This document shows, in pieces, positions 35,326-48,869 of a DNA stretch of 64,000 nt (position 1 is its first letter; the number at the start of each line of letters is the position of its first letter). The position numbers and the translations under genes are program-made. The DNA comes from Diogma glabrata. Its lineage: Eukaryota > Arthropoda > Insecta > Diptera > Cylindrotomidae. Location of the stretch: NCBI GenBank assembly GCA_963693315.1, contig OY856188.1, positions 162,522,002 through 162,586,001 of the forward strand, given 5' to 3'. Below the pieces are notes generated by a model, which did no database searches, was not told where the DNA came from, and saw only the letters and a list, made by a program, of their open reading frames with translations.

Positions 35326-36892
35326 TGCAGCCCGCCAATAAAATCTGAAGTGCGCTAGTTTCTTAAAGATTATTAGAGCAGAGAATTCTTTTTAATATTT
35401 TTTAATATTTTAATAATTTATATATTTTGCATCTGCTTCATAAATACAGTAAATTATAACTATATTAATAAATTTATTTAACAACAAACAGATTTAAAAT
35501 TTTTAAAAGCACTGGCTATACATCGTCAAAACGCTCTGAAGTTTGGAATCATTTAAAAAAAAATTAAAAAAAGAGATGTTGCTTTCTGTTATGCATTGCA
35601 GTAAACAAATTGGATGTAAAGGATAAATCATTTAAAAGTTCATAAAATAATCAGAAATTCAGCTTCAACTTTAACTTAAATCGATAAAATTCATGAACCA
35701 TCTACATCAAAAAAACTTAAAAGTGATTCCGATGAGGGTGGAATTTTAAAATTCTTAAAATGAAACGTATGAAATTTTGTCTCGATGTGTGACAGAAGAT
35801 GAGTTTTCAATGAATGCTATAGTGGAATCATAGATATGTCCGAAGTAATGACTTTGTCATGCATAAAAATTTCTCTACTGTAACGAAAAGTATTTTAAAA
35901 CTTTATGGTATAAAAAAAGAGAGTTGTTAGATCTCTTATTTCCACTGGAAAAAGCTGTAAAAGAATTAAGCGAAAATTCAGGGACGCTTTTGACTGCTGG
36001 AGGGGTTTACAAAGTTGTTTTCAAAAAGTTAGAAGAATGTGGAACGAATTTTTCAAAAAAGTTAATTAAACAGATAAAAAGTCGAATGGATGAACGTCGT
36101 GATAAATTCCCTATGACTATGTTGATCTTTTTACAAACAGGCAATATGCCACATTCCAATAAATATTTTCATTATGTTACAAATGGTGCCTCTATTGCAT
36201 TGGCGGTAGAAATTTTTAGAAGAATACATCCACCTGTGATTATGATGACTCTGAAGAAGTCACTGAAGAAATTACTATTGAAAGTAAGGATGAAGAAAGT
36301 CTAAGTAGTGAAGTTTGTAAGATATCGTCACTGCAGAAACAACTTGAGAATGCAAATTCTTCAATTATAATCATGTTGAGAAGCAGAATGAAGAAATTTC
36401 CACATTGGTGAAAAAAGATTTCGTTTATTTAAATAATTATAATAAAAAATGACAGACAATTTAAAAATTCCATATCGCGCATTATTAACATATATTAACC
36501 TATCTGGACTGCAACAGAGCGCGTATTTTCAATTGCTGGTCTCACCAGGACAAAAATTAGAACTCGACTCAATTTCGAACAACATTTAATGCAATAATTT
36601 TTCTAACATATGCGTTTTTAAAAATGAATAAATAACTTCGTTAAATTTATGATTAATTCAATTTTTTATTGTTATTTTATGATTTGTTACTATTTTTGTT
36701 ATTTTGTGACTATGTATAAATATGAATTAATATAGATATACGAAAAATATGCATAAATGAATTAAATACCGCAAAATAAAAAGCATGTCTTATTATTTGT
36801 TTTAATTATCCGGATATCCGGATTATCCGGATAATTTATTTTTTATGCATTCGATATCCGGATAATCAAATAGGTCGGATATTTAGAAACCC
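34981..36892 (+). mobile_element. hAT element, decayed
   Basis: Both ends are dense in ATCCGGAT motifs (34,983-35,070 and 36,810-36,880), as subterminal transposase-binding repeats. The right end, read on the complement, is TAGGGTTTCTAAATATCCG, a usual hAT terminus form. The left end keeps only TTTCTAATCCGGATATCC, so its outermost bases appear lost at the inverted duplication. Coding remnants lie between. Confidence 0.75.
35510..36594 (+). pseudogene. hAT transposase remnant
   Basis: The N-terminal part reads SSKRSEVWNHFKK, the start of a BED zinc finger (WxHF). The middle frame 35,924-36,304 has LLFPLEKAVKELSENSGTLL and SRMDERRDKFPMT without obvious stops. The C-terminus (36,505-36,594) reads ATERVFSIAGLTRTKIRTRL, the hAT dimerisation signature (SERxFSxAG, R-x-x-L), then a stop after EQHLMQ. 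Numerous stops and frame changes separate the parts. Subcellular role would have been nuclear DNA transposition. Present in only one palindrome arm. Confidence 0.82.
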
Positions 36893-38093
36893 TAATGTTA
36901 AGTATATTGCTATTTTTTGCAGATAAGACTTATTTTGACTCTAGTGGGGTCATAACTAAAGTTCTAATCTAACAACAGGAATTTGTTCCTCTATTGTTCA
37001 AGAAATATAGATTTTGAAAGAATTCTATAATATCTCATTAGAAGTATGTTATATTACCGTTCTGGATAAAAAGTAATATTTGTAAAAGTACTATTTTCAT
37101 CACGACTACGATAACAGACGTCGATCTTTTTAACAATATTCTGAACACACTTCTGCATAAGTGTTCAGATAGAGACAGATGACGTCTTCAATGGTATTGT
37201 GCTCTTGCATTATTTGTAATTGCCAGTTTCATTTTCAAAAAACATTAAGTTCAAGAAAACAATACATAAACCTACGACAAACATGAGCGTTTTGATACAT
37301 GAAATGTAAATCTAGTTGACTGTATATACGTATATACATATAGATATATTAATTCCGAACTACGGTCTAAAACACATAAATACCAATCATTTTGAATAAC
37401 ACAATTTAAACATCAATTTAACTATATTTAAATATTTTCGAAGTTAAATTTGAAAAAAAATTTTTGATGTTATTTTGAAATCTTAAATAAACAAATCACA
37501 TTGGTGTAATTGTGTTTTTTGACATAATGACGTTAGCAACAAAAGCATTCATTTTATTTTTTCACAAACCAAAAGTCAGTGTTAACTTTTCAGTTTTAAC
37601 ATTTCACTAATTTAGATTTTTTTACGGTGAAGTGATAAAAAATTTATCACTACACCGCTTCACAGTTACAGAATTTGGCTGCTGATGTTCTAAATAATAT
37701 GATATAAGTTTATCCTTTGAGCTGCTTGTTTTAGGTAGATTTCATATAAAATCTACCTATTGCAATGGGAATTCTTGGAGTTCCGGATAAAATTTTAACA
37801 AAATGAATTTATTAGGCGTCGAGGAGAAACATATTTTTAATGCCGGGTGAAAAACACGTGAAATCAGCAAGGTCTGGAAATGAGGTTTTAATTTTGTATA
37901 ATTAGAATTCGTTGACATCAATAAAAAAAGTTGTCTGCGTTTTTAGTTTTTTTTTAACCCTGTCTAAGATACAGGGTGTTGAAAAATCAAGAAATTGCTC
38001 GACCCTGGTGTATTGAAATGGCTCTACAGTCAAAACTACTGGACTGATTTTATGGTTATATAACTCAAAATGTATGTATTAAACAGAGCAAAA

Positions 38094-39914
38094 TAATAAT
38101 TCACATTATATGACCTTGAACAGTTTCTTTTAGAAACATAACGGTAAAATATTCAAATTCGATTTGTTTTTTTATTAATTTTACTGCAACACGCCTTAAA
38201 ATGTTTCATCATAAAAAAGTGGAGTTAAAAAATGAACAATGTTTTTTGGATTTACATATATGTTTTTATAATAAATTTTTAATTTTAACTCAAAATAAAT
38301 ATTTTACACATTTTTTATCATTTATTTAATTTTACATTACTAAATTCCGTTTGCAGTAACTGTCCGTGTGCTTTGTTGATGGTAATTGGAAAAGCGAGTT
38401 GCACTGGAAACTAAACGTTTGAATCTGTTGGGATCATTGAAATATGTGGCCTGTCTGTCGTGGCAGCATCCTCTTCGAATTTTCCACTCAAAATTGTAGC
38501 TTCTATGACATTGTTCATCATCTTTTTCCCCGAAGTTCAAAAAAGTTTGTGCAATTTCAAAATATGTGACATATTTGAAATTACAATATGTGTCACAACA
38601 ACACATATAAACCATATAGGCTCTACAACATAATGCTTTTTAAGACGTTGATGGACGCAAATTTCTTTTTTTTTATACACTCAAAAAAACGCTACCGGTA
38701 TAATTTACAAAATTGGTTTGTAAAAGTGCTAACAAAATATTTTTGTGAATTTACCAAAAAATGTTACATTTTATATAAAATTTTGTGTTGTCCATTTGCC
38801 TTTTTTTAAATCTGAAAAGCATTTGTAAACTTACTAATTGTTTTTGTGATTTGGATTAAAAACGTATAAATTCATAAATAGTTCTAAGCACAATTCATTT
38901 TCATTGTTTAAACAAAAATAATGTTAAGGTTATATCGCTTTTTTTCAATTTTAAATCATAAATCATATATACATAACAAAATAAAAAATTAATTATACAA
39001 AATTTTGTAAAATTTTGTTAACAGAAAAATGACATTCTACAATTTTTGTTGTAAAACCTAATACGAATATTGCAGATTTTTTTTTAAACTTTACAAAGAG
39101 ACTTATGCAATTTAAGAAACAAACATATTTTTTACAAAAAAACAGTTTGCTGTTACAAACGTTTTATAAAATTTCATAATTGAAGTTATAACCAAAATAT
39201 TAAACAGTTTCAATTTGGTTGTTGTCTAAGTAAAAATTCGAAGAAATTTTTTAAAATCGTGGTAATTTAGTGGTTCATTATTGATAAATAGTGGAAGTGA
39301 TAAATGATAAATTTAGCAGACATATGCTATGCACAGGTAAGAAATTTTAGATATTTCGATATTAAGATGCCCCTGACCGATTAAGGAGACATTGGAATTA
39401 GAGATAATGGCGGCATCTTTCCTAGGGCGGAACGAAATTGGATAATAGAGGATAACTGTAGTTTCCGAACTGCATATCCTTAAACAAATAGAGAATAATC
39501 AAATCCAGCACAAATTTCAAGAACCACTTAATCGGTGACGGGCAGTATAAAGTAAAAAGGTATCAAAACTTTTTCATTGTTTCAGATGTTTCAAAAGACA
39601 TTGATGCTCATTTAAACGTTTTTCCCACTCTTTCTAGAACCAGTGAGTATTGTTGTGTTGCTGATAGCTGCAAAAATTTTTTTCCAATGTAGATAAATTT
39701 AGAAGACATTTAAAAAAGAATAAGCATGATAATATTTTAAATGTGAGACATTCTTCTTTAGGAAATATTAGTAGAGTAGTAAAATTGTCACTTTATCTTC
39801 GTGTAACATTCAAGATGCATCAGTTGAGCAGGACTTCGAAAACAACACTTTTCCAAGAAAAGTAAAGAAAAGTACATAAGATTTAGTGTTGTACTTAATT
39901 GAAAGACTGCAAAA
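38094..39914. mobile_element. 1.82 kb insertion confined to left arm
   Basis: GCAAAA is duplicated at 38,088-38,093 and 39,909-39,914. The right arm near 40,868 has a single copy and no insert. No TIR or poly(A) was found. It contains a LINE-A-like 3' phrase on the minus strand (CAATATGTGTCACAACAACA at 38,585) and a less AT-rich block 39,360-39,550. The minus-strand frame 38,340-38,615 is not recognised. Confidence 0.8.
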
Positions 39915-40107
39915 GTAATTTTATTGTTTAGTTTTAAGCTTATTTTTTTTTTAAATTATTGGATTACGCTTGGAAAGATTTTATGTAACTTTGAAATAAA
40001 TAATACTTATAAACTTTAAATAACAAAATAAATAAAATATGACAAATGTTAGCAAAAAATTATGTTTTTTTATTAACGACGTCCCCATATAGCATAAATA
40101 TATACAT

Positions 40108-40250
<143 letters not shown>

Positions 40251-40351
40251 TAATTTTTTATTTATTTAGAGCACTAGATATCATTAATATATTATAATTG
40301 TTATTGTTTAGTTAAAACACACTTTTTTGATATCTATATGTTTATTACAAC

Positions 40352-40460
40352 CGATCGATTTCGAAAGCTAAGCTTTCATTTTCAAGGATCGTTCTTAACT
40401 GGTTTAGAAAGTTTAGAACGATCCTTGAAAATGAAAGCTTAGCTTTCGAAATCGATCGGT
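40352..40460. repeat. Centre of the giant palindrome
   Basis: CAAGGATCGTTCT (40,383-40,395) and AGAACGATCCTTG (40,415-40,427) face each other across a 19 nt spacer. Each arm outward reads GATCCTTGAAAATGAAAGC, TTAGCTTTCGAAATCGATCGG, TTGTAA. ATGA, a GCTT/AAGC-type hairpin and CGAAA give a hammerhead-like core (see findings). Confidence 0.9.
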
Positions 40461-40511
40461 TGTAAAAAACATATAGATATCAAAAAAGTGTGTTTTAACT
40501 AAACAATAACA

Positions 40512-40680
<169 letters not shown>

Positions 40681-40951
40681 CCAAACCGGTAGATAAACCC
40701 AAAACACGTTAATAAAAAAACATAATTTTTTGCTAACATTGGTCATATTTTATTTATTTTGTTATTTAAAGTTTATAAGTATTATTTATTTCAAAGTTCC
40801 ATAAAATCTTTCCAAGCGTAATCCAATAATTTAAAAAAAAATAAGCTTAAAACTAAACAATAAAATTACTTTTGCTCTGTTTAATACATACATTTTGAGT
40901 TATATAACCATAAAATCAGTCCAGTAGTTTTGACTGTAGAGCCATTTCAAT

Positions 40952-42841
40952 CAGCGTTGGTTAAAAACACTGTTTTTAAAAAAAAAACAAAAAAAACTGT
41001 TTTTTTTTGTTTAAAACGCGTTTTTTATTGTTTAAAACAGTTTTTTTTGTTTTTTTTGTGTTTTTTTTGTTTTAAATATGTTTTTTACTACAAAGATTCG
41101 TTTTTTTGGTTTTAAATGAAAATACGTAATTGGAGTGAAAAAACTCCAAAGAAAATTAGTGTTTTAAATATTCTCAGATCAATAAGGGTCGTCTAAAGAT
41201 TTTCATCTGAAGAGGATCTGTACGTCCAAATGTTCTTAGATTCTTTAAAAATGCTCAATATATTCGGAAAGATTCTCAAGATTTTGTGGCTATTCTTAAG
41301 GATCGCGTTTAAGATTCTCAAGATTTCTTGAATATTTTCAGTAGCTACTCAAATAGTTGTCCCAAGATGACTAAGAATAGTTAACACCTCAATCTAATGG
41401 CATTGTTGTATTAATTGGCTAACGTAAACTTCAGAAATTTGAATTATGAAAAGAATTCTGCGACCTACGTATTTCCGAGTCGTGATGCACCTAAATAGCT
41501 CAACTTGAAAAGATTATGGAAAACAGGTAAACCATTTGATTAAATAGATAAATTTGGTTTCTGATTGTAAATCACAGATTACGATATTGATACAATTCAT
41601 ATAAGAATATTCGCTGTAACGATATAGTACCTTTAACAAAAAATCTATTGAAAATTTGAAAACAACAAGATTTTAAATTTGAATTTTTAAAGCAAGATAA
41701 TTTTATTTAAATTTAAAATATAACGTAATGTAACGGAGTTAAAAAATGCTGAATATGCGTGTTTGATTATTTTTTGTATCACAATTGATGGCCAAAAATA
41801 AAATCTAAATCATGTCGTTACTGCTTCTAAATTTGATTCATTTGTTCAAAGCATTTGCGACTGGTTTTAAAATTTGATAAAGTTCTCACGGATTTTATCA
41901 AGCCTTTGTTAAGTATCTGATAAAAAATGTTAATATATATCACTGATATGAAATACGTAAGCCAATCTTTAATTTCCTTTTCAAAATTGAGATGTTCCTT
42001 TTGATCCACAGGAATAGCATATATTTACCACTTTTTTATTTAACAATTAAACAAATTGCACTTGATCCTCCATTGAATGTCTGTCGGGAATCGAATAACA
42101 CATCCTTCAGCACATTTCTAATAATAGTTTGGCTAGTATTGACAAACGAGTGAACGTGAGATATTACATACCACAGGAAATAGTAGTAAGATATCACTAC
42201 CTAGTCAACCCTAAATTTTATCTAGAAGTATTCCTTGGTAATGGCACGTTATTGCTTACTCGAGGAATCGAGCTTTGATATTTCTCTTTGTGTGGGCTTT
42301 AATAATTGAGGAAGACAGTGCGTCACATGATCAAGGAATATACCACTAGTCGGATTATTGGCAACCCCCTTTTAATTTTGTAATTTTGCAAATTTTTAAA
42401 AGACATTTTCTTTTTATCTCTTATTTTATTTTTATTTTATGTATGCTATCCTATCATCATGGGATATGTCATATTTTATATGTGATAGAATTTATTGTTT
42501 AGTTATTCCTTCTTTGAAAAAAAAAAAAACAAAACATAAGGATTTGCGTTCATCAACACCTTACAACGCATTTTATTAACAAAAAAACATATGAAAGCTT
42601 TAAAATTTTTTTAAAATTTTAATGACGCTTAAGGTGCCAAAAGGTGGTCAAATGTATTAAAAACGTTAAAACACGATAACGTACAACAGTTCTATTGGAT
42701 AGTAAATAAGCAACATTGCAATATTAAAAAAAAAAACAATTTTTGTTTAAAACATTGTTTTTTTTTCAAAAAAAACAATTTGTTTTAAACACTGTTTTAA
42801 ACAGTGTTTAAAACAAAAGTGTTTAAAACAAACCAACTCTG
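40952..42841. mobile_element. Non-autonomous hAT element, 1,890 bp, 8 bp TSD
   Basis: Ends are CAGCGTTGGTT and, on the complement of the right end, CAGAGTTGGTT. ATTTCAAT is duplicated at 40,944-40,951 and 42,842-42,849. The left palindrome arm near 38,015 has a single copy and no insert. CAG ends plus an 8 bp duplication are typical of hAT. Subterminal GTTTTAAAC/GTTTAAAAC repeats occur at both ends. No transposase. Internally it carries about 42,000-42,580, which is shared with 5,300-5,869. Confidence 0.93.
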
Positions 42842-45800
42842 ATTTCAATACACCAGGGTCGAGCAATTTCTTGATTTTTCAACACCCTGTAAGACAGGGT
42901 TAAAAAAAAACTAAAAACGCAGAAAACTTTTTTTTATTGATGTCAACGAATTCTAGTTATACAAAATTAAAACCTCATTTCCAGACCTTGCTGATTTCAT
43001 GTGTTTTTCACCCGGCATTAGAAATATGTTTCTCCTCGACGCCTAATAAATTCATTTTGTTAAAATTTTATCCGGAACTCCAAGAATTCCCATTGCAATA
43101 GGTAGATTTTATATGAAATCTACCTAAAACAAGCAGCTCAAAGGATAAACTTATATCATATTATTTAGAACATCAGCAGCCAAATTCTGTAACTGTGAAG
43201 CGGTGTAGTGATAAATTTTTTATCACTTCACCGTAAAAAAATCTAAATTAGTGAAATGTTAAAACTGAAAAGTTAACACTGACTTTTGGTTTGTGAAAAA
43301 ATAAAATGAATGCTTTTGTTGCTAACGTCATTATGTCAAAAAACACAATTACACCAATGTGATTTGTTTATTTAAGATTTCAAAATAACATCAAAAATTT
43401 TTTTTCAAATTTAACTTCGAAAATATTTAAATATAGTTAAATTGATGTTTAAATTGTGTTATTCAAAATGATTGGTATTTATGTGTTTTAGACCGTAGTT
43501 CGGAATTAATATATCTATATGTATATACGTATATACAGTCAACTAGATTTACATTTCATGTATCAAAACGCTCATGTTTGTCGTAGGTTTATGTATTGTT
43601 TTCTTGAACTTAATGTTTTTTGAAAATGAAACTGGCAATTACAAATAATGCAAGAGCACAATACCATTGAAGACGTCATCTGTCTCTATCTGAACACTTA
43701 TGCAGAAGTGTGTTCAGAATATTGTTAAAAAGATCGACGTCTGCTATCGTAGTCGTGATGAAAATAGTACTTTTACAAATATTACTTTTTATCCAGAACG
43801 GTAATATAACATACTTCTAATGAGATATTATAGAATTCTTTCAAAATCTATATTTCTTGAACAATAGAGGAACAAATTCCTGTTGTTAGATTAGAACTTT
43901 AATTATGACCCCACTAGAGTCAAAATAATTATAATTTTTCAACACTTACATCGCACATAAATTGCATATAGAATCGCAAAAAATGTTAAAATGATAAAAA
44001 TTTGGTGATAAAATCGAAATAAAGAAATTTTTAACACTTCACAGTCACAGAATTTGGCTGCAGGTGTTATAAATATATCACAAACAACGATCTACTGTAT
44101 CGCTTTGATATGATTAAACATTAATTTTAAGGTAAATGTATTTTTGAGCCATATAAAGTAAAAAAGTTTTTAGAACACATAACCGCATAACTACTTTAAA
44201 CCCAATTTGTTTAAAGTTATCATAAGACAAATTATTGGAAAATAATATTTTTAAATTTCATAATCTATTCTTTTAAAACTCATGTATTCAAATTTAAAAC
44301 ATTAAATTAAAACAAATTTTCATACATAGATTTTGAAATTTAAAAATATTTTTATCCTACACAACCAAATCAAATTAAATCAATTTCTGACCAAAAAAAA
44401 TTGGCTAAAGTCAACAACCTAAACATATGGTTAAAGTGCATTTGAAAGATAAAAAATAAATCAAATATCTATCTATGTAGCCAACAACAACAACGCGTAA
44501 CCCAAATTCTTCAAAAACTGAAAAATTATTTTGACCATTTTTAACTTACAAAAACAAACCAAAATTATCAATGAATTCTAAAAACCTTTATATATTTATA
44601 TAAACATGTCAAACGAAACACTAATCCATGCGAGTTTTTTTTTTATTATTAATTGTATTTTATCATCGTATTTTTTGTTGTCTCATTAGTAAAATAGAAT
44701 ATAAAGCAAAAGAAATTTCAAATACATATAAATGTTTCTCTTTTTTTATTTTGATTTGTTAAAGTATAAGTACTTTTATCTCTGTTTAGAAATTTATTTC
44801 AAAACTAACACGAAACATCAATACGTTGCCGGAAAATTATAACAGATCAAAAATTAACATAATTTAGTGAAAAGATGATACACTCAGCAAACTACTCAAA
44901 ATCATCTCCTTTTAGCGTTTCGAGAAAATATTACAAAATCACAAATTCATATTTCTTTCAAATTCCAAAAATATTGTAAAACTTAAATAAAATCAAACTT
45001 TTTCAAAATTCCAAAAATATTCCAAAAATTAGAATAAAATCAAATACTTAAACTTTTTTAAATTCCATTAATATTCCAAAAATTCTTAAAAATCCAAACT
45101 TTTTCCAAAATTCTAAAAATATTGCAAAAATTATAACAAAATCAAAAATTGAAAAATACCAAAAACATTCCAAAAATTAGAATAAAATCAAATATTTAAA
45201 CTTTTTCTAAATTCTAATAAAATTCCAAAAATTCTTAAGAATTCAAAGTTTTTCCAAAATTCTAAAAATATAGTAAAAATTATTACAAAATCAAAAATAC
45301 AAACTTTTATCAAAATTCCAAAACTATTTCAAAAACTATAACCAATTCAATAAAACCAATTCATAAAAACAGATAAATTTTTTTTTCCAAAAAATTGGCT
45401 AAAAAAATCAATGAAATCATTTTTGACACGCTTGACATTATTTTTTTGACAATCTTATAATGTCATAATTCTCTATAATAATAATATATTTTCATGCATA
45501 CATATTATTAATTTTATTTTTTTCCAAAAAATTGAGTAAAAAAATAAATAAAAATCTTTCTTTTTACACACTTGACAACATTTTTTTGACAAACTTATAA
45601 TGCAAAAATCTAGATTTTGGTCTCCCATACCAATCCCGACCATCATGATTTCTCCAAATTCAATGTTCCTACTCGTAATCACTTAAAATGAACGTTTTTT
45701 AAGCAAAAAATATGCATATTTCCTTGTTTTGACACACTTGACGATTTTTTTGACACGCTTCCGGTACAGCTATCGAACACATCGTCCTTTCGGCTCTTTC

Positions 45801-46895
45801 TATTGAGTAATCCTATTTTTAGAAAAAAAAATTTCAAATCCGTTCAGCGGTTTTCTAGATTTCGTAGGTTGTGACGGACGGACGGCGGACGGCCGGCCGA
45901 CAGACAGACATACATTTTTGTTTGTCGCTTTTTTAGAATCAGTAGGTCCTAAAACGTCGAGAAATGCCAAAAAAGCATGGGTAAGAATTTCACTTTGAGC
46001 TCATGAATGTAATCTCAGATCTTTCAGACCGAAGTAATTATATCAAACACGACCAAATGAATCAATTTAAATCAAACTCTGACCAAACTAAATTGATATA
46101 TTCTAAAATCTAAAGTCATCGACCTAGGACAATAAAAACTTAATATAGTTCAAATCCATTTAAAAAGAGATGAAAAAATAAATAAAAAATCTTGACAACA
46201 AAACAAACAATTCGTAACCCAAATAACAAATTCAATCATTTGCTTCTTCAATATACAAAAACAAAAAATTATCATCACACACAATCCTTAAATTATATAT
46301 TTAAACACTCATACATACGAGTACTTTTTCTATTTTATAATTATCGTATTTTTTCGTATTTAAGCAAAAGTAAAATAGAAAATATACAAAAACAAAAAAT
46401 TATCAATGAATGAAATTATATTTGTTAAATATAAAAAATTATCATCCCAAAACAATCCTTAAATTATAGCCGTGTTCGATTTGACTGAAACAACTGAAGC
46501 AACTGAAAAATTAAATGCAATTGTTGTTGTTTTTCAGTTGTTTCAGTCAAATCGAACGCACCTTATATATTTAAACACTCATACATACGAGTACTTTTTT
46601 TTTATTTTCTATTTTATAATTATCGTATTTTTTCGTATATAAGTAAAAGTAAAATAGAAAATAAAGCAAAAGAAATATTTCTCTTTCAAATATAAATTCT
46701 CCTTTTTTTTATTTTGATTTGCTTTGTTTATTGTTTCATATAAGACAGAAAGAATGCAATGTATAATTTGTAAAATTTGTATATTGCTTAACCTTTCATC
46801 TCTGGTTGTACTTTTATTTGTATTATCAGTATTCTATATACAATTTGTGTGAATAGAGGTTACGTCTCTCTATATATGTTTCTCTATGCCTATAG

Positions 46896-47835
46896 CCTAA
46901 TGAACTTAACCTATTGCCTAATGAAAATTTTATTCAATTGGTATGATTCCAATTGGTCAAATTGTTTTGATTTCATTAAAATTATTTTCAAATTATAATC
47001 ACAATTGCTTTGATAAGTTTTGTTCAAAAATCAAATTTTAATTTAAACTCTCTTATTTCGTTTAGTTGAACTTGGTTGATTGTATGAGAAGGGCGTTTTT
47101 TATCATCAGGGTTTTTTTATTAAGAAATTTGATTTATCAATTAAAACAATAAAGATTTATTGTTTTAATTGAAGAAAGTGTTTTTATTTTTTATAATACA
47201 CAATTCTTTTTTATAATAAAATCTTTGTTAGAGAATAAAGTATTGTGATCGATTCGTGAATAATGAATTTTATTCTCTCGCAAATTAAAATTCTCGCTCG
47301 TGCCTCGCTCAAATTTTAAACTTTTGCTTGAGAATAAACTACTTCATTATTCACTCATTGATTAAACTACTATTATTGTATTCTTGGTATTTAGTAAATC
47401 TTGGTATTTAGTTTAAATTAAGTTTTTGAGAATAACAAATTTTTGTGCATTTGTTACAAAAACATTTTTTGCTCCTAATTTTAATTGACAGAATTTTAAT
47501 TGAAAAAAGGTGACGCTTTTTCAATTAAAAATTTAATTAAATTTCTAATATAATTGATGGGTTGGCTCTCGTTAAAGTGCACTGACAAAAAATTAAAGTT
47601 ATTATAACCTCATCTCGAAGTTGGCAGTTTATTATTAAAACAAAGAAAAAATCGTTGCACAATTTCACCGTGATTGGGAGAACTAAACGTTTACATTTTC
47701 CTGACAACAGGATGAGGTTTATTTAAAATTTAAAGGGTTATATCCAATATAACTGTAGTTGTAGTAGTATATAAAGTTAATATTTAAATTTCTCAATAGC
47801 GGCTTATTTATAGACTATATTATTATTAAAAAAAA
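46896..47835. other. Non-coding; small hairpins
   Basis: Holds a 43 bp palindrome (AATTAAAACAATAAA and complement, 47,132-47,175) and the hairpin at 47,249-47,361. No supported frame. Confidence 0.6.
47249..47361. repeat. Short hairpin with GC-rich core
   Basis: ATCGATTCGTGAATAATGAA and a near complement (ACTTCATTATTCACTCATTG) flank a core with CTCGCTCGTGCCTCGCTC. Confidence 0.72.
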
Positions 47836-47839
47836 TGTT

Positions 47840-47885
47840 TTGATTGATTTTTTCGACTTTTCGAGTCATTATCATCGGGGGGTAC
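47840..47885 (-). ncRNA. Possible hammerhead-like motif, Penelope 3' region
   Basis: Minus strand: CCCCGATGATAATGACTCG, AAAAGTCGAAAAAATC. GACT/AGTC can pair as stem II with a CGAAA loop, followed by the invariant-type GAAA. An ATGA precedes the stem, but the canonical CUGAUGA is not exact. It lies downstream of the Penelope-like ORF on the same strand, where such ribozymes are known in this element class. Confidence 0.4.
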
Positions 47886-48234
47886 ATATGTTTTATTAAA
47901 TTTACTATCACCTACAAAAACAATTAATTAGGAAACAACATCAAAAAATTAACATAAAACTTACATAATCAAAAATTTATATAAAAAATTTTAAAATATA
48001 CTTGAAAAAATAGTTTAAAAAACAGATAACAAACATAAACTGTTCAAAAGAACAAAATTGCACACAAACGTTATCTATAAAAATGTTAATCGAATCACTA
48101 TTGTTATTAATTCATATAAAAATCAATTGAAAAATCATTCAGTCATACCAGAAAAACCAATTCTATGAAAAGAAAAATTTTTTGAATGACGGAAAATCAA
48201 ATTTTGAACTTGATAAAATAGCTATTTATGTACC

Positions 48235-48738
48235 TAGGGCGTTATGTAGGTTATTGCGCCCGGAAAGCGACGTGATCTAGCCCGAGGGCCTCTGGCGTGA
48301 GAGATGGATGTATCTTGATGGGCGTAATACCCAGTAACGCCAGTGGTGCATACAAGATTTTATGCTTCACTTAATAAGTTAAAGCTAAGAAAGAATTTAA
48401 TTTGTATGCCAAGAAAATAACTATTTTGAAGTTTAAAATAAATATTTGTTGTTTGTACGTTGCTATGTAAACAAATTCTCCTAAATTTTGTAGCCTATGA
48501 CAAAAACAATGTATGACGTTTAAAACAATTTGATAGTTTTGGAAAACTAAATAAACATTCAATAACTAAAATGTTGCTAAACATTTTCAAACAAATGTAA
48601 AAATCTTTTACTAGCTTAAATTGAATAAGAATTATTTACATTTTGTAGACAAAACTACAGTAAAAATAATTTTATTTAGTTTTTGAGCGTCTTAATAGCT
48701 GGCATCATGCATTCATAATGCCCTCTCATAACGCCCTG
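48235..48738. mobile_element. MITE, about 504 bp
   Basis: TIRs TAGGGCGTTATG and (complement of right end) CAGGGCGTTATG, with further similarity in TTATTGCGCCC / GGGCATTATG. It separates the Penelope coding end from its 3' motif. The frame 48,371-48,562 is not supported. Confidence 0.7.
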
Positions 48739-48869
48739 GTTTTTATGAATGTGTTTATATATCGCGTATCCAAGACATTATAACAACTTTATATCATTGT
48801 GAAGCATAAAAACAGTTTCTAAATTGAATGTGACTACTAAATTTAATATTACCTTATTGTTGATTAAAT

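Larger units (their letters stand above)
34692..36930. mobile_element. 2.24 kb insertion confined to left arm
   Basis: The right arm (43,921-43,950) lacks this block and reads straight across. CTTAT stands on both sides (near 34,688 and 36,930), a possible 5 bp duplication. The block holds a hAT element (34,981-36,892) and an inverted duplication next to it. Confidence 0.8.
34556..37690. mobile_element. TIR element in left arm, later split
   Basis: GCAGCCAAATTCTGTGACTG at 34,560 and its complement CAGTTACAGAATTTGGCTGC at 37,663 form TIRs. Without the 2.24 kb insertion the element is about 0.9 kb. The mirror copy in the right arm (about 43,175-44,070) is uninterrupted. Related sequence with the same TIR phrase lies at 62,372-62,940. 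Non-coding. Clear target duplication not found. Confidence 0.75.

Noticed and set aside
38340..38615. 91-codon minus-strand frame
   Set aside because: No recognisable motif, sits in a non-coding insertion, and overlaps a LINE 3' UTR phrase.
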